The notes below the pieces were generated by a model, which was given only the letters and a program-made list of their open reading frames with translations, was not told the origin of the DNA and did no database searches. From Chrysoporthe austroafricana (taxonomy: Eukaryota; Ascomycota; Sordariomycetes; Diaporthales; Cryphonectriaceae), in NCBI GenBank assembly GCA_001051155.2, contig JYIP02000001.1, positions 5,828,001 to 5,892,000 of the forward strand: 64,000 bases of DNA, in the 5' to 3' direction. This document shows, piece by piece, positions 10,464-21,462 of this stretch (the first letter of the stretch is position 1; every line of letters starts with the position of its first letter). The position numbers and the translations under genes are program-made.

Positions 10464-13400
10464 ACCAGTTACCAAAGCGAGACAACGAAACAGGCGGTCG
10501 TCATTCTTAAGACCCCTTTCCCTTCCGTTCTCCTGTTCTCACGTGCGGAGGGATAGAGCGGTATTATGTCTTCACGTTGCACTGGCGTGGACCTAGAAAC
10601 AAATTTCATTCCCATAGAAAGAAAAAGAAGTGCTCTTGTATCCATCGCGCATGGAACCTACGAAGAGGAGAGGCGGCTACCTCCTTGCAATCGCCCCCTA
10701 CGATGCGACATGAGGATCCGCACGTATCTGTGTACAAATGAATGAAGAGTTGACCGGGACTGATGAGAGGTGCTCTCCAGGGCTAGGTTGGTGACCTAGG
10801 ATCTCATGAGGGCAATGCGTCTGTATAGCATCTCTTGTTTGCCTGAGTTGCATGTATGATAAACACCCAAAAGCTGAATTACTAGATTTCAGTCCTTCAC
10901 TATGTGGTCTCTTCGCTTTGATGTTACGGAGATGGAAGGGAAGAGCCCTCTGGATCTAAGTACATCTCAGCTCTGAAGCAAGCCCTACATAGGCATACCA
11001 CAGCGACCAAAAACCACCCATCCACCCGGGCTCCGCAACTTACGAAACTCAGAGCGGTAAGGTTCAAACTTGTGAGCGGAACACCTCATGTCTCTGCGAA
11101 ACCAGCGCCAGCAACTATCGGTGATGGTCGCATCAGGGATCTGTGGTGACGAGGACATGCTTGGTGACCCGGCTCGAGGGTGCCTAGAGCGACATGAGGA
11201 TGGGGAACGAAATCAACCCGTCAAAGCCACAGTTCATAGAGCCATTGGACAAGATGTGTTAGCACCTCGAAAATGGTTAACTATGTCGTTTCTCGTAAGG
11301 GAAGTAGGTCGAAACGATCGCGGAGGGCTCTCTTCGCATAATATTACACAAATTATCTTATAATACGCTGCCGAATGTCCTCTCCGATATCATGCGTTGC
11401 CATTGCCTAATGCTCGAGGTGTTAGAAAGACAAGTTACGCCAAATGCTGCGAAGATGTCGGGCCAACGTAGTCTCGCCGCCCCACAGAGTGTTTTCTTGG
11501 GACCTTGCTATGACAACGTCGACAGATCACCAACCGCACGAAGAGCGGACGGCAAGAAGAGGTGTGTGGGAGGCGAAGTGTGCCAAACCACTGTTACGGT
11601 AAAGTGTGCCAAACCACTGTTACGGTAAAGTGTGCCGGCTAGACCGTCCGCTGGGGTGTTCTACAAAGGCAGGTCGTCGATACAATTTCCAGACTACCCA
11701 GAGGGGCTGCCGCAGGGTCTACGAGTCGTCTTAATACAGTCAAGGATGGATGGCAACTCTGTCATCAGGATTACCAGCCGTCTCAAGCAAGGACAGGAAA
11801 TTGGCATCTCCTTCCCTCTTTTACACCACGACGCGAGTAGGATAGTTGAGATCTGGACCAAAGGGAGATACCGAGGGAGAAGCAGGAGATGCAAGATACG
11901 CAATCCACTCAAGAATAGTAGCCAGAATTTTCACCGATCAGGCTTGTATCTGGGGCAAGTTCCAAGATGCTGACTCCGCCGCGACCACCGCTCACACCGA
12001 CCCACCCAGCGGCCTGAATATAAGCCGTCGCACCACTGCACGGGATTGGCACAAGATGCTCACTCTTTACACCTGCGGATTCGTACGGGACCCTCCGGGG
12101 ATACTTCGCCGGCACTGAGCGTGTACTACGCGAATGTCCCGACCCGGTTGTGGTATTGCGCCAAGTGTGGCCCGGCCGCGCACCGAGCCTCAATGGCTCT
12201 TGCGAGATCCGTGCATCTGGAAGACGAGACATAGAAAGAAAGGGCAAAACAATATAAGTAAGGAGAGGAGAAGATAGTCGCAGTACAGATAATAATAAGT
12301 AAGCGGCCATATCAGTACATTTTTATCTCAGCAGTTTCTTGCGTATCCGGACCCCACTTGTTTCGAAGCGCGTATACGGTGCCCGGGAAAGGAGCCAGCC
12401 ACAGAGCCGCACGAGGCTTCAGAAATTGCGTATGGGGTGGCATTATAAGCGTCGTTACTGGAGATCGGGATGGTATGAGGTAGTACGCCTTTGGAGGTTG
12501 CCTGAGATATAGTTATGACCTCTAGCCGACTGCTTCACACGTAGACGATCCGAGATGTATAACCAATCATCTCCGCTCGCGAAGGACGTGTTGCTGAGAT
12601 TTACACCTCATTACCGCAGCGACATTCTCTCAGCATACCGCGCGTGACGAGGCACGGCCATGTTGGGCCACCTTTCCCTTCGCCTCTCCCCCCTCACCTC
12701 CCCTCCTTGATTTGGGACCGGTCGAGGGGCTTAGTAATTACTGAGCGTGTTAAAGTCCTCTATCATCCGAGCTCCAAGCACGAAGACGAGGATCCGGCCT
12801 GGACAAGACTATCCAGCCGTATTCCGATGGTAGCCACAGCAGATGGTCTGCACCGAATACAACCTGGTGACCAGGAGGTGGTATTGCTGCTTCTTTTTGG
12901 AATTGTGAAATCAGGACGCGAGGGAGAGTGGAGAAGATACGTGGAGTACCGGGTAAGATTTGACCTAGAAGTGCATCTGCTTTCTAAGTCGGCTTCTGAA
13001 CCTATGAACTAATTATTTCGTTCTTTGACTAGAATGAATCTTCGATCAGCATCGTCATATGGCGCAAAACGAGGGCGGCCTTCATATTCTTCGAAGTTCC
13101 TTTGGACGGTCCTTCAAAAATCAAATAAAAACATAGAAAACTCGATTGAAATAAAATAAAATAAAACCTTCTCCGCTCCAAAGACCAGCGAAACCTCGAT
13201 ATGGAAAAAGAAAATAACCGCGTTAACACCTAACCGGATCTATAGTGCTAAAGGCAAGTCTATTAATTATATTTCTTTCAAAATCAGCTAGCAGTCGACC
13301 CCTTTTACCTGAATGCTGCTCGTGAAATTATGAGTGATATCGTATAATCCCGATCCAAGCTAGTATTTCGGCCTCATGAGCAATGAGCGGACGTCGCATC

Positions 13401-14465
13401 AGGCGGATTGTGGAGAGAACCCCTATGAAGAGGACGTCTAAATTTAATGTAGTTTGTATCCTAATCTTTTTACGCTATTGTCTAACGCTAAGCAGCGCTT
13501 GTGTAAGATCCGCCACGGTGAGGCACTGAAAATTCGTGCCACAATTTGCGCAACGAGAAACCGGATTCTGCATGCTTTGATTCAACTACCCTGCCATATA
13601 TCCTATTATTGACTCCCTGTTCAGTGATTTCTACTACGAGTACAATGCGATTTCAACACCCATCTAAAAACCGGCCGCCTTCTACTACGATGTGTTCGAG
13701 GCCTGTTCTGATACAGCTACGGCAAGGGATTTTCGTAAATTCCCTACAGTTCGCTGTCAACAACGTCTGAAGAACGAATTACGGAGACACTAGGAAGCTT
13801 TCAGCACTCGGATCACCGCTGAGAGATGGACAGCTCTCCTCCACCTTTCCCGCAAATTCTGCTTCGACACGCCTATCCGCTACCTTTACCGATTCAAACC
13901 AGCACTCATGTCGCTGACTTTGCCGAATTCGGCTTCACCTTCCAACAATCATGCCAGAGCAGCCCTTCGACCACGAGCACAAGCGACACCCCTACAAAGC
14001 CAACAAAGCAAGGGTTCTCGGCAGCGAGTCTTGGGCATGTGATGGGTACGCCCGATAAAAATACGAAGAGGCCTTGAGGAGATGGCGGGTTGGGTCTGTC
14101 CGCACGTATTGCCTCAGAAGAGCTCGTAGCGTACTCCATACAGTTAGTCGCTGCTGCCTGGATCTCGTAGCTAGCACCACCTTTTTTTTCCCCCCAAAGC
14201 ATGGCAGACAACGACAGCACACACCGCGCACGTGTACCTGGAGGGATTAATCCCAACCCTAGCCCTAACCCTGAATCTGTACACCACGCCAAGCCACCTG
14301 TCGTGGATATAATGGAGCTGCTGTGGCCGTTTGCCTCCTCCCCTCCCACCTTGCTCACACACCAAAACGGCCCGCGGCCCCGCTTCCTCTTCACTTAGAC
14401 CACAATCGATCCACAGAACACTGGTCGACCTCCCGACCCCATCCCAACAGGGCCCCACGGCACCT
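10464..14465. other. Four-kilobase gene-poor interval
   Basis: Short ORFs only; none shows a domain, a usable splice structure or fungal coding bias. Contents visible: the 3' UTR of QCR6, a 26-nt tandem duplication (11576-11636), an AT-rich patch around 13080-13290, and two or three telomere-like CCCTAA/CCCTAG units at 14251-14272. The moderate GC content and local AT patches are compatible with decayed repeats, but no intact transposon ORF or terminal repeat was found. Confidence 0.55.
11576..11636. repeat. 26-nt tandem duplication (2.3 copies)
   Basis: Two identical adjacent 26-nt units (11576-11601, 11602-11627), each holding AAACCACTGTTACGGTA, followed by a partial third unit (AAGTGTGCC). 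Identical copies imply a recent duplication. Confidence 0.9.
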
Positions 14466-15318
14466 ATGGATACCTCCGCCGTCAGGGTCTCTAGGGTCCC
14501 GACCCTGGGCGCGCTGGCTGCTAGGCAGCTGCTCGAGGCTCGCGAGTTTGGCGCCATGACTGCCCACCAACAGCAGCTTCTGTTCGCCCACCTCCGCGGC
14601 GAATTTATCCGCCTCCACCGGAATGAGGAACTGTTCGAACGGCTCGAGAGTCGGTACCCCGAAGCGGACAGAGCTGTCTTCTTGCACACTGGCGAGCGAT
14701 TCCACTACCCGGACGATCTCCTGGAGGAGGAGGAGGAGGAGGAGGAGGAGTAGGAGGAGTCTACAGCAGTGCTATCGATGCGAGAATCGGCCCTACGCAG
14801 CACTCAGAGCGCCGAGAATGTCTACTCACTCCTGGAAAGGGCCCAGCGCGACTGGGAATATGCCGACCCAGACGTTCGAATCCAATTGTCGGATAGCGTT
14901 GCCCGGTGGACTGCCTATGACTTATTTCGAGCCCCACTAGGCACCTTGGCGTCAAGCCCGCAGTTTGAGCTCTGCAGGAAGAGAAATACGGCGGGCGGGT
15001 GCCGGGTCCACTCCTGGATGGGCAGCCTGGGGCTCTGGAAAGTCATCTCTTCGCAGCTCCTGTACTACCGGCTGTCGGTCGTGTTTGGGATGCCCGGGCC
15101 GGGAGTTAACGTTGATAGGTACAAGTCCTGCTGGTCGGTCATGCTGCTGTTCAGGGAGGGAGACGGTTGCCTGGACGTGTCTGACTACAAGGGTGGGGTG
15201 TCTGAACTTCCGCGGGAGCGAGGCCGCCAGCGAGGCCGCACTGTGGTTCCTCAACTGGATCGTGAGCGACAAGGTCCCGCATACCTATGATGGTGTCCTG
15301 GCTGGGTGTATCGCCTGA
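14466..15318 (+). pseudogene. Unknown gene, apparently disrupted (in-frame TAG and a frameshift)
   Basis: The frame opening at ATG 14466 codes for a helical, charged protein (MDTSAVRVSRVPTLGALAAR) that runs into a poly-Glu tract from (GAG)n. It meets a TAG at 14751-14753, then continues in the same frame with plausible coding sequence (YSLLERAQRDWEYADPDVRI) to about 15197. There the sensible reading moves by one base into SEAASEAALWFLNWIVSDKV and a stop at 15316-15318. The product, roughly 280 residues, is not recognised. A 51-nt intron, donor GTAGGA at the TAG and acceptor CAG near 14800, could remove the stop while keeping frame, but I see no good branch site. I see no intron that would repair the second break. 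Pseudogene is favoured; an assembly error or missed intron remains possible. Confidence 0.5.
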
Positions 15319-16292
15319 CATCAGTATTGTTCGGGTGTATGACGCCTCATCAGGGTACGGAGTCTGAGAAGTGTTACGAACAGTCGCATCGACCAAGTCT
15401 GCATATCAGCTGGAGGAAGACGGGTTGGAAACCTAGGTCTGGCAAAGGAGTCTGGGTGAGGTTTAGTTCCTGAGTCTGGTCCTGAAGCACCTTGAAACAA
15501 GAAGTTATTGCCAGACCGTTCCTGCTACAAATCAGTCTTGGCCGTATATTCTAGACTTTTTTCGACAAATAACGCCCTGCAAGGCGAGACGGGCATCGCG
15601 AATTTCAGCCCTACCGTCTGAGCGTATCTCCGAGTGACCTGTAGATCTACCTACCACGCTTGCGCTGCTGACCGACTGACTTCACCTCCTGGAAGCACTG
15701 TCAGGTTACTGGGCACATCAGGTGTCTAAAGCTCTCTTCCTAGGCGCGATAGATTGTCTAAGCCGGGTTACCAGGCACACCTGCGGCCTAATGCTGCATT
15801 ACTAAATATGATGCGCAGTGCTTAAGCAATATACATAGACAGTGCTTAAGCAATATACATAGACAGTGCTTAAGCAATATACATAGACAGTGCTTAAGCA
15901 ATATACATAGACAGCGCCAGTAGGTGGTCAGCTTCGGATGTCAATAAGCGCCACGTATAATTCTCCACCGCAGTGCACCATAGTCGATAGAAGCCTGTGC
16001 GTGAACTCTACTGAGTGGCTGTGCTAGAGAGAAAAAGAGGGGAAGGAAGGAAGCAAGGAAGGACTAACTGAAGCTATCTACAGCCAGCAACGGCAGGCAC
16101 CTGGCAACGAGCACACGGGCCAGGGCCAGTAAGTCACTGGACCTCGCACAAAGCCCGGGCCCGAGATGCTTGGCCTCAACTAACGGTGTTCATATCTCGG
16201 GATAGAATGGTCGAGATCGTCGCATTTGCAATGGCAATGTTGGGAGCTAAAGCTGACTTGCATGCTAATTATATAATATCTGCTGCGTCCAG
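15319..16292. other. Intergenic interval with a 24-nt tandem array
   Basis: No gene recognised. Holds the four-copy 24-nt repeat at 15817-15912, a purine-rich GGAAGGAAGG stretch near 16035-16060, and the 3' flank of the sugar transporter. Confidence 0.6.
15817..15912. repeat. 24-nt tandem repeat, four perfect copies with internal palindrome
   Basis: Four identical head-to-tail 24-nt units starting at 15817, 15841, 15865 and 15889. Each contains the perfect 10-bp palindrome TGCTTAAGCA followed by ATATACATAGAC. There are no spacers, so it is not CRISPR-like. Confidence 0.97.
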
Positions 16293-17840
16293 CTATGGCA
16301 CAGCCTCTACCTGCATCGAAGATCCATGTTCTGACTTTGATGAGCCCTCAATCTTCTCCACAGACATGCGGTTTGCAAAACGGTAGGTCGGCCATTGTCG
16401 AACTGGGACCTTGTTGTTGAACAGCGCTTCCACTTCTTGGATGGATCTTCCAGTAGTCTCTCCGACACAAAACCACACATAAGCGAGAGTGATCAAAGTC
16501 GTGCCAGCATATACAAAGCACATCATAGGCCCAAGGTCTGCGGAGTAGTACAGGTATGGTGCGGTAAAAGCGATGATGAAGACGGTAACGAAAAAGATGG
16601 AAATGGAAACAGAGACAATCTTGTTCCTATTCCTACCGACCGCCATCTCTGAGTTGATAGTGTAGGCGATTGGGCCGAGGGAGAAGTTGAAGAAAACGAT
16701 GACCAGGTAAGAGAAGACGACAATGGCGATGCTGGAGCCGGAAGAGAATGTTCCAGCCGAGCTCCGGGTGGTTCCAACGGCTCCAACGATGACCAGGGCT
16801 GCGAACAGTCCCAACGTATTGTACCACAAGTTTTGACGCCTCGGAATCTTGTTGCCGAGCGCAACACTCACGGCAACAGCGACAACTTGGAGGATGTTGG
16901 TTATCAGAGAGATTGTAAATGGTTGCGCGATGCCGATAGACTGCGCAAAAACGACGCCATAAGAGTAGAAGAACTGGATGCCATTGATCTGCTGTGCAAC
17001 CATAGCACCGGCCGAGTACAAAACCTTGCGTCGCTCGATCGGGTCCACAAGCAACGACTTCCAAGAGGATTCGGCTGCCTCCCGTCTCTCTTGCTCGACA
17101 GACCCCTGGAGGACGTGCAGGTCATGGGCAGGATCGTAGTCCGGCATGCTTCGGTTGATCTTCCGTAAGGCCCGGTCGGCCTGGTCGAGTTTACCCTTGC
17201 GGACAAACCACATCGGACTCTCGGGCAGGAAGGGCAACAGGAGGATCATGAGGCCTGGCAGGACCATAAGGATTCCGAAGGGGATCAGATAGGCGTTCTT
17301 GTTGGCGATGGTAGAGGTTCCTTGTGTGATTGCGGACCCAACAAGCTGTGAGCAGGACTGCATAAGCTGGAACATCATGAGAGCGGGTCCACGAATCGCT
17401 GTCGGCGCCACCTCTCCCATGTACAAGAGACAAGTGACGGTGAACTGGCCGATACCAAGGCCGATCAGGATGCGACCCATCACAATAAGACCTTCCGAGC
17501 CATGAGAGGCCAGCTGGACAACAGCACCAGCAATGATGCAAAGACCGGCACAGAAGAAGACAATGCGGCGGCCGAAGTTGTCGTTGATAGGAGCCGCAAG
17601 AAACGCCCCGAAGAGCTCGCCAACGTAGATGATAGAGGCGGTCAAGGAAAGGAACTCCGTGGTTAGGGCCTTAGTCCCATCGGCGCTGGTGGTCTGACCA
17701 TAAGCGTCGATGAAAGGGGTCATGCCCTGAACCCCAGTATAGTAGATCTGATCATAGCCGTAGCAGAGAGCACCGAATGTAGAAATGGAACAGAAGAAGA
17801 TGGCCCATTTGTGACTTCTCCAATCAATCGTTGTCTCCAT
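16293..17840 (-). CDS. MFS sugar transporter
   Basis: Intronless, 515 aa, from ATG at 17840 (METTIDWRSHKWAIFF). An upstream in-frame ATG at 18173 would add 111 low-quality residues and is rejected because TM1 begins about 12 residues after the chosen Met. Sugar-porter hallmarks: DNFGRR in the loop between TM2 and TM3, LPESPMWF after TM6, QQINGIQFFYSYG in TM7, and VGETTGRSIQEVE after TM12 (a variant of PETKGxxLEE). Twelve hydrophobic segments are readable. It is predicted to be a plasma-membrane proton-sugar symporter; the substrate cannot be read from sequence. It is divergent from the transaldolase and two genes from the anhydrosugar kinase, suggesting a shared substrate route. The PETxG proline is replaced by Gly, which is seen in some fungal members. 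Confidence 0.93.
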   Translation of the reverse strand: METTIDWRSHKWAIFFCSISTFGALCYGYDQIYYTGVQGMTPFIDAYGQTTSADGTKALTTEFLSLTASIIYVGELFGAFLAAPINDNFGRRIVFFCAGLCIIAGAVVQLASHGSEGLIVMGRILIGLGIGQFTVTCLLYMGEVAPTAIRGPALMMFQLMQSCSQLVGSAITQGTSTIANKNAYLIPFGILMVLPGLMILLLPFLPESPMWFVRKGKLDQADRALRKINRSMPDYDPAHDLHVLQGSVEQERREAAESSWKSLLVDPIERRKVLYSAGAMVAQQINGIQFFYSYGVVFAQSIGIAQPFTISLITNILQVVAVAVSVALGNKIPRRQNLWYNTLGLFAALVIVGAVGTTRSSAGTFSSGSSIAIVVFSYLVIVFFNFSLGPIAYTINSEMAVGRNRNKIVSVSISIFFVTVFIIAFTAPYLYYSADLGPMMCFVYAGTTLITLAYVWFCVGETTGRSIQEVEALFNNKVPVRQWPTYRFANRMSVEKIEGSSKSEHGSSMQVEAVP

Positions 17841-18449
17841 GTTGAACAAGTGGAGGGGAAAGAGAGAGGTGTAGAGGAGGAGAGGAGAATCTTGTGTTAG
17901 GTGACGTTCAACGACCTGGCAGTAGAAAGAGTCAAGGCGCCAGAAGAATTTCGTGAGGGCGTTGGGATGCAATGGTGAGTTTTTGTAGGGCAAAGGAGTG
18001 GTGGCCGAGAGGTTATTATCGTATACTTTTTCTGGCCCTGCCCGAGAAGAGTGTTCCCCAGTTTCTTGAGCCCAGGCAGTGGACTTGGACATTTGTGGGT
18101 CGAATCCTGGGGTTTGACTCTTGGGCACGCGGGGAGTTTCTGTGGGGTGACTTCGTTCTGGGTCAAATGGCACCTGACTAGTTGCAAAGTCGTAGCATTT
18201 TCGTGTATCATGCCAGTGGTGGAGACAATCGGAGCCTTCCCCGACGGAGGCTCCGATGCATGGCTGTAGGAAGACGTTCCCCCGGTTAATAGACTAGGTA
18301 GCTTTGTGCGGGTTCTTTGCCTTGACTGGCAGGGTTCCGGCAGGGACTAGTAGGTGTTGCTACCCCCTTAGCCGGATGGTTGATCTGTCTCGACACCAAC
18401 GCCTTCGTTTGGCTTAACCTGGGACTGTCTGTCCATTCGGCCTTGAAAG
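17841..18449. promoter_or_regulatory. Bidirectional promoter between sugar transporter and transaldolase
   Basis: A 609-nt region separating two divergently transcribed, probably functionally linked genes; it must hold both promoters. No coding sequence is supported here. Several CGG and CCG triplets, the half-sites used by Zn2Cys6 regulators, occur (for example near 18257, 18284 and 18371), but a specific operator cannot be assigned by eye. Confidence 0.5.
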
Positions 18450-19545
18450 ATGGGGGACACGACGCCTTTGGAGCAGCTCAGAGCGGCTGGAACTGTTGTC
18501 ATTGCCGACACGGGAGATTTTGCCAGTTAAGTCACAAAGCCGTCCAAAACCCCAAGGACGAAAAGGAAAGAAGAATAGATCTGACACGCCTGGTAAAGAG
18601 ATCAAACAGTTTAATCCGTCTGAGGGGACGACCAATCCGTCGCTGCTATATCTCGCCGTGCAGGACCCGGCTTACTACGACCTTGTGCAAGCGGCTGTCG
18701 CGTACGCAAGATCTCAAGAAGCTTCAGTTCCGGTGGCGGAGCGTCTGTCAGGTGCCGTCGACTTTCTCGCTGTCCAGTTCGGCACACAGATTTACAAGCT
18801 CACCGGCCGCATAAGCACCGAGGTCGACGCCTCGCTCTCGTTCGACACTCGGGCCACTGTTGCCTCTGCCCTACGGATCCTGGAGCTATATGAAATGCAG
18901 GGTGTACCGAGGGAGGCCGTCCGGATCAAGATCTCCGCCACCTGGGAGGGCATACAGGCTGCGAGGATTCTTCAGGAGGACCACCGCGTGAGCTGCCTCA
19001 TCACAGTTGTTTTCTCTCTCGTCCAGGCCATTGCTGCGGCCGAGGCTGGCGCCGATGCGGTTGCGCCTTATGTGGGCCGGCTTGCGGACTGGGGGAAGCG
19101 CCACGGCATCGAGGGCGACTTGGGTATCAAGACGGTATCGAGGATCCAAAACTATCTCAGAAAGTTTGGCTACAAGACTCAAGTCATGGCTGCTAGTTTT
19201 CGGAGCACCACGCAGGTCAGAGACCTAGCCGGTGTAGACCTGCTGACGGCATCACCCGCCATATTGGAAGCGTTGCAGAAAGAGCACGCGCCTATACAAG
19301 CAAAGCTGACACAGGAGAGTGGTGAGTCCTGCCTCGTGCGCTATCAGGATGCCGAGCTGAACTGACATAGTATATGTGCAGCCGAGGCTATTGACGCCGA
19401 CAAGGTCTCGTATATTGATGACGAGCCCAAATTCAGATGGCACCTAAACAAGGATGCGTGCGCGGTAGAGATGTCGGCGGACGCGATGAGACGTTTTGAC
19501 GATGACACGAACAAATTGAAATCAATTCTTCTTCAGCAGATGTAG
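18450..19545 (+). CDS. Transaldolase
   Basis: Three exons: 18450..18525, 18599..19321, 19382..19545; 320 aa. Intron 1 (73 nt) has a GTTAAG donor and a CTGAC branch site; intron 2 has a GTGAGT donor and a CAG acceptor. Transaldolase moves a dihydroxyacetone unit between sugar phosphates in the non-oxidative pentose phosphate pathway through a Schiff base. Visible motifs: TVVIADTGDF (catalytic Asp region), EGTTNPSLLY (usually DATTNPSL), and IRIKISATWEG, where Lys136 (from the VRIKISATWEG segment) is the Schiff-base lysine. The C-terminus FRWHLNKDACA matches the family end. Length equals that of the classical class. The N-terminal half is divergent from housekeeping TAL1 (EG for DA), suggesting a specialised paralog. 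It shares an intergenic promoter with a sugar transporter, and the next gene is an anhydrosugar kinase in the same direction. Confidence 0.93.
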
Positions 19546-20190
19546 TAAGGGGAAATTTCAAGGGCCGTCCTCTAGAAGGTTTCTTTGCTCATGTAATTAG
19601 ATGAAGGCACTGTACTCGTATCTTCGATTCTGTTTATCGACCATTGCCAGCGTTCGTGAAGTTTCATGCCAAATTTGCAAAAGCGCGTCCGAACTCGGCA
19701 TGCATCCTAGCTTTACTGGCAGCCTTGCTGTGCCCTTTCCTGTCCTCTCTCTCGCTCTCCCCTCTCCTTTCAGGCCGCCGCTCTTCCATTCGGCATCCTA
19801 TAGCATTAGAAGAGGGCTTGTTCTCGTCCAGCCATGTCGAGTCTCTACCTCATGTACGCATCATCAGGCCTCACGACCGGGTCCCAAAGCAGTCGTGCCT
19901 TTGTAGCGTAGGGCGGCTCCACCACATGTGGGGGTAAATAGTGATGGTGAGTGCTGTGTCGGGGAAGCCTCCGAAGCAGGGGTCCGGCCGAGGCGCCGCC
20001 TCATTGTGGGCATGTTGGCAGGTAAATGGAATGAATGGGTTTAAAAAGAGCTCGCGCTCGAACTGCTTCTCGTTCACCTGCCTACTGTTCCGCCGTGTCT
20101 TGTCCCGGATCACTCGTCAGGAGCTTGTTGTTATTGTCGAGCTGTCGTCGATTGATATTACCAGGGGACAACTCCTGGCTGTTGTCCGCA
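19546..20190. other. Intergenic, promoter of the anhydrosugar kinase
   Basis: About 645 nt between codirectional genes. No convincing ORF. A CT-rich stretch (CTCTCTCTCGCTCTCCCCTCTCC-like, 19745-19775) may mark the promoter or leader of the kinase gene. Confidence 0.55.
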
Positions 20191-21462
20191 ATGCCATACA
20201 TTCTCGGACTGAACAGCGGCTCGTCCTTCGACGGCGTGGACGCAGTCCTTTGCACCATCGACCTTGCCGAGGATGGACACCCGACCCGGCCCAGATATGT
20301 CGACGCGTTGACGGTCGACTGGCCCCAGGAGCTGCAGCCGCTCATACTGCGCGCGTTCAACAACGATCTGACTATTTTTGAAATGACACGCCTGAATTAC
20401 GCCGCCGGCGCAGTCTACGCCGAAGCGGCCAATACCCTGCTCGAGCGGACGGGTCTGAGGCCTGAGGACATCGATGTCATTGGCTACGACGGCCAGACTG
20501 TGTATCAGGAACCCCCGGACCGCCAGAAGGAGATCGCCTTTCTCAATAGCGGGAGCAAGAGCCTGGTGGATATCTGGCTGAAGGGCGGCTATCCCTGCGG
20601 CTTCTTCATTGTCGAATCTGGAGTTGTTGCCGCCCTGACCGACATCGACACAGTGACGCAGTTCCGGCCCCTCGACCACGCCCTGGGTGGCAACGCGGCG
20701 CCGCTCATGCAGTACCTAGACTTTGTCTCCTTTCGCAACGACGGCCCTACCGTCACTCTCAATATCGGAGGCATCGCGAACCTGCAGCTGGCCGACGCCG
20801 ACCGCTCCAAGATGATGGCCTTCGATACCGGCCCAGGCAATGTCATGATCGACCATGTAGTCAAGGCGCGCACTGGCCGGGGCTACGATAAAGACGGCAA
20901 GCTGGCTGCTGCGGGCAAGGTCATCCAGTCGCTGTTAGACCAGCTACAGCAACACGAGTTCTTTGAGCGAAAACCACCGCGCTCGGCCTGGCGTCTGGAT
21001 TTCGGTGCCGCTTACGCCGATAGGATCATGGAGCAGCATGCCGATGCCTCAACAGAAGATCTGTTGGCCACCCTGACCATGTTCACTGCAACTTCCATCA
21101 CACGTGCCCTCACAGAGTTTGTGCTGCCTCGCACGTCTGTACGAAGAGTTATCGCATCCGGCGGCGGTGTGCGGAATTTGACCATTATGAAGTTCCTCTC
21201 GGGCCTCTTGGAAAAGCAAGGTCTGAACCTTGAGCTCTCTGATGCGTACGGCCTGCCTGCGCCATACAAAGAGGCTATCAAGTTTGCGACCATTGCATTT
21301 TCCTGCAAGCGTGGTATCGCAAACAACATCCCTGCGGCGGGTGGAGCTAAGAAGTATGCTGTGCTGGGCAAGTTGACCTGGGCCCCTGGCAAGGCGAAGT
21401 TCGGCGGAGAGGTCTCAGACAGGAATGAGAGGGTGTTGGGACCCAATGGCTGGAAGCCATAA
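20191..21462 (+). CDS. AnmK/levoglucosan kinase-family 1,6-anhydrosugar kinase
   Basis: Intronless, 423 aa, from ATG 20191; the open frame extends upstream, but the family N-terminus begins just before the GLNSGSSFDGVD phosphate-binding loop (residues about 6-17). Further marks: YDGQTVY, a LGGNAAPLM loop, LNIGGIANL, AFDTGPGN with Asp212 at the position of the catalytic base, ASGGGVRN, and a C-terminal PYKEAIKFA. The ASKHA fold family includes bacterial AnmK (anhydro-N-acetylmuramic acid kinase) and the yeast levoglucosan kinase of Lipomyces, both of which hydrolyse the 1,6-anhydro bond while phosphorylating O6. With no MurQ-like etherase visible and sugar-pathway neighbours, levoglucosan to glucose 6-phosphate is the more likely reaction; this is inference. 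Lack of introns beside intron-bearing neighbours is compatible with bacterial ancestry. Confidence 0.88.
   Translation: MPYILGLNSGSSFDGVDAVLCTIDLAEDGHPTRPRYVDALTVDWPQELQPLILRAFNNDLTIFEMTRLNYAAGAVYAEAANTLLERTGLRPEDIDVIGYDGQTVYQEPPDRQKEIAFLNSGSKSLVDIWLKGGYPCGFFIVESGVVAALTDIDTVTQFRPLDHALGGNAAPLMQYLDFVSFRNDGPTVTLNIGGIANLQLADADRSKMMAFDTGPGNVMIDHVVKARTGRGYDKDGKLAAAGKVIQSLLDQLQQHEFFERKPPRSAWRLDFGAAYADRIMEQHADASTEDLLATLTMFTATSITRALTEFVLPRTSVRRVIASGGGVRNLTIMKFLSGLLEKQGLNLELSDAYGLPAPYKEAIKFATIAFSCKRGIANNIPAAGGAKKYAVLGKLTWAPGKAKFGGEVSDRNERVLGPNGWKP

Noticed and set aside
15817..15912. CRISPR-like array
   Set aside because: Units are directly adjacent with no spacers and the genome is eukaryotic.
17841..18173. 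111-residue N-terminal extension of the sugar transporter
   Set aside because: Poor composition and it places TM1 far from the N-terminus; the ATG at 17840 gives the family length.
20191..21462. Peptidoglycan-recycling role of the AnmK-type kinase
   Set aside because: No MurQ-like etherase, NagZ or AmpG-like permease is in the window, and the neighbours suggest ordinary sugar metabolism.
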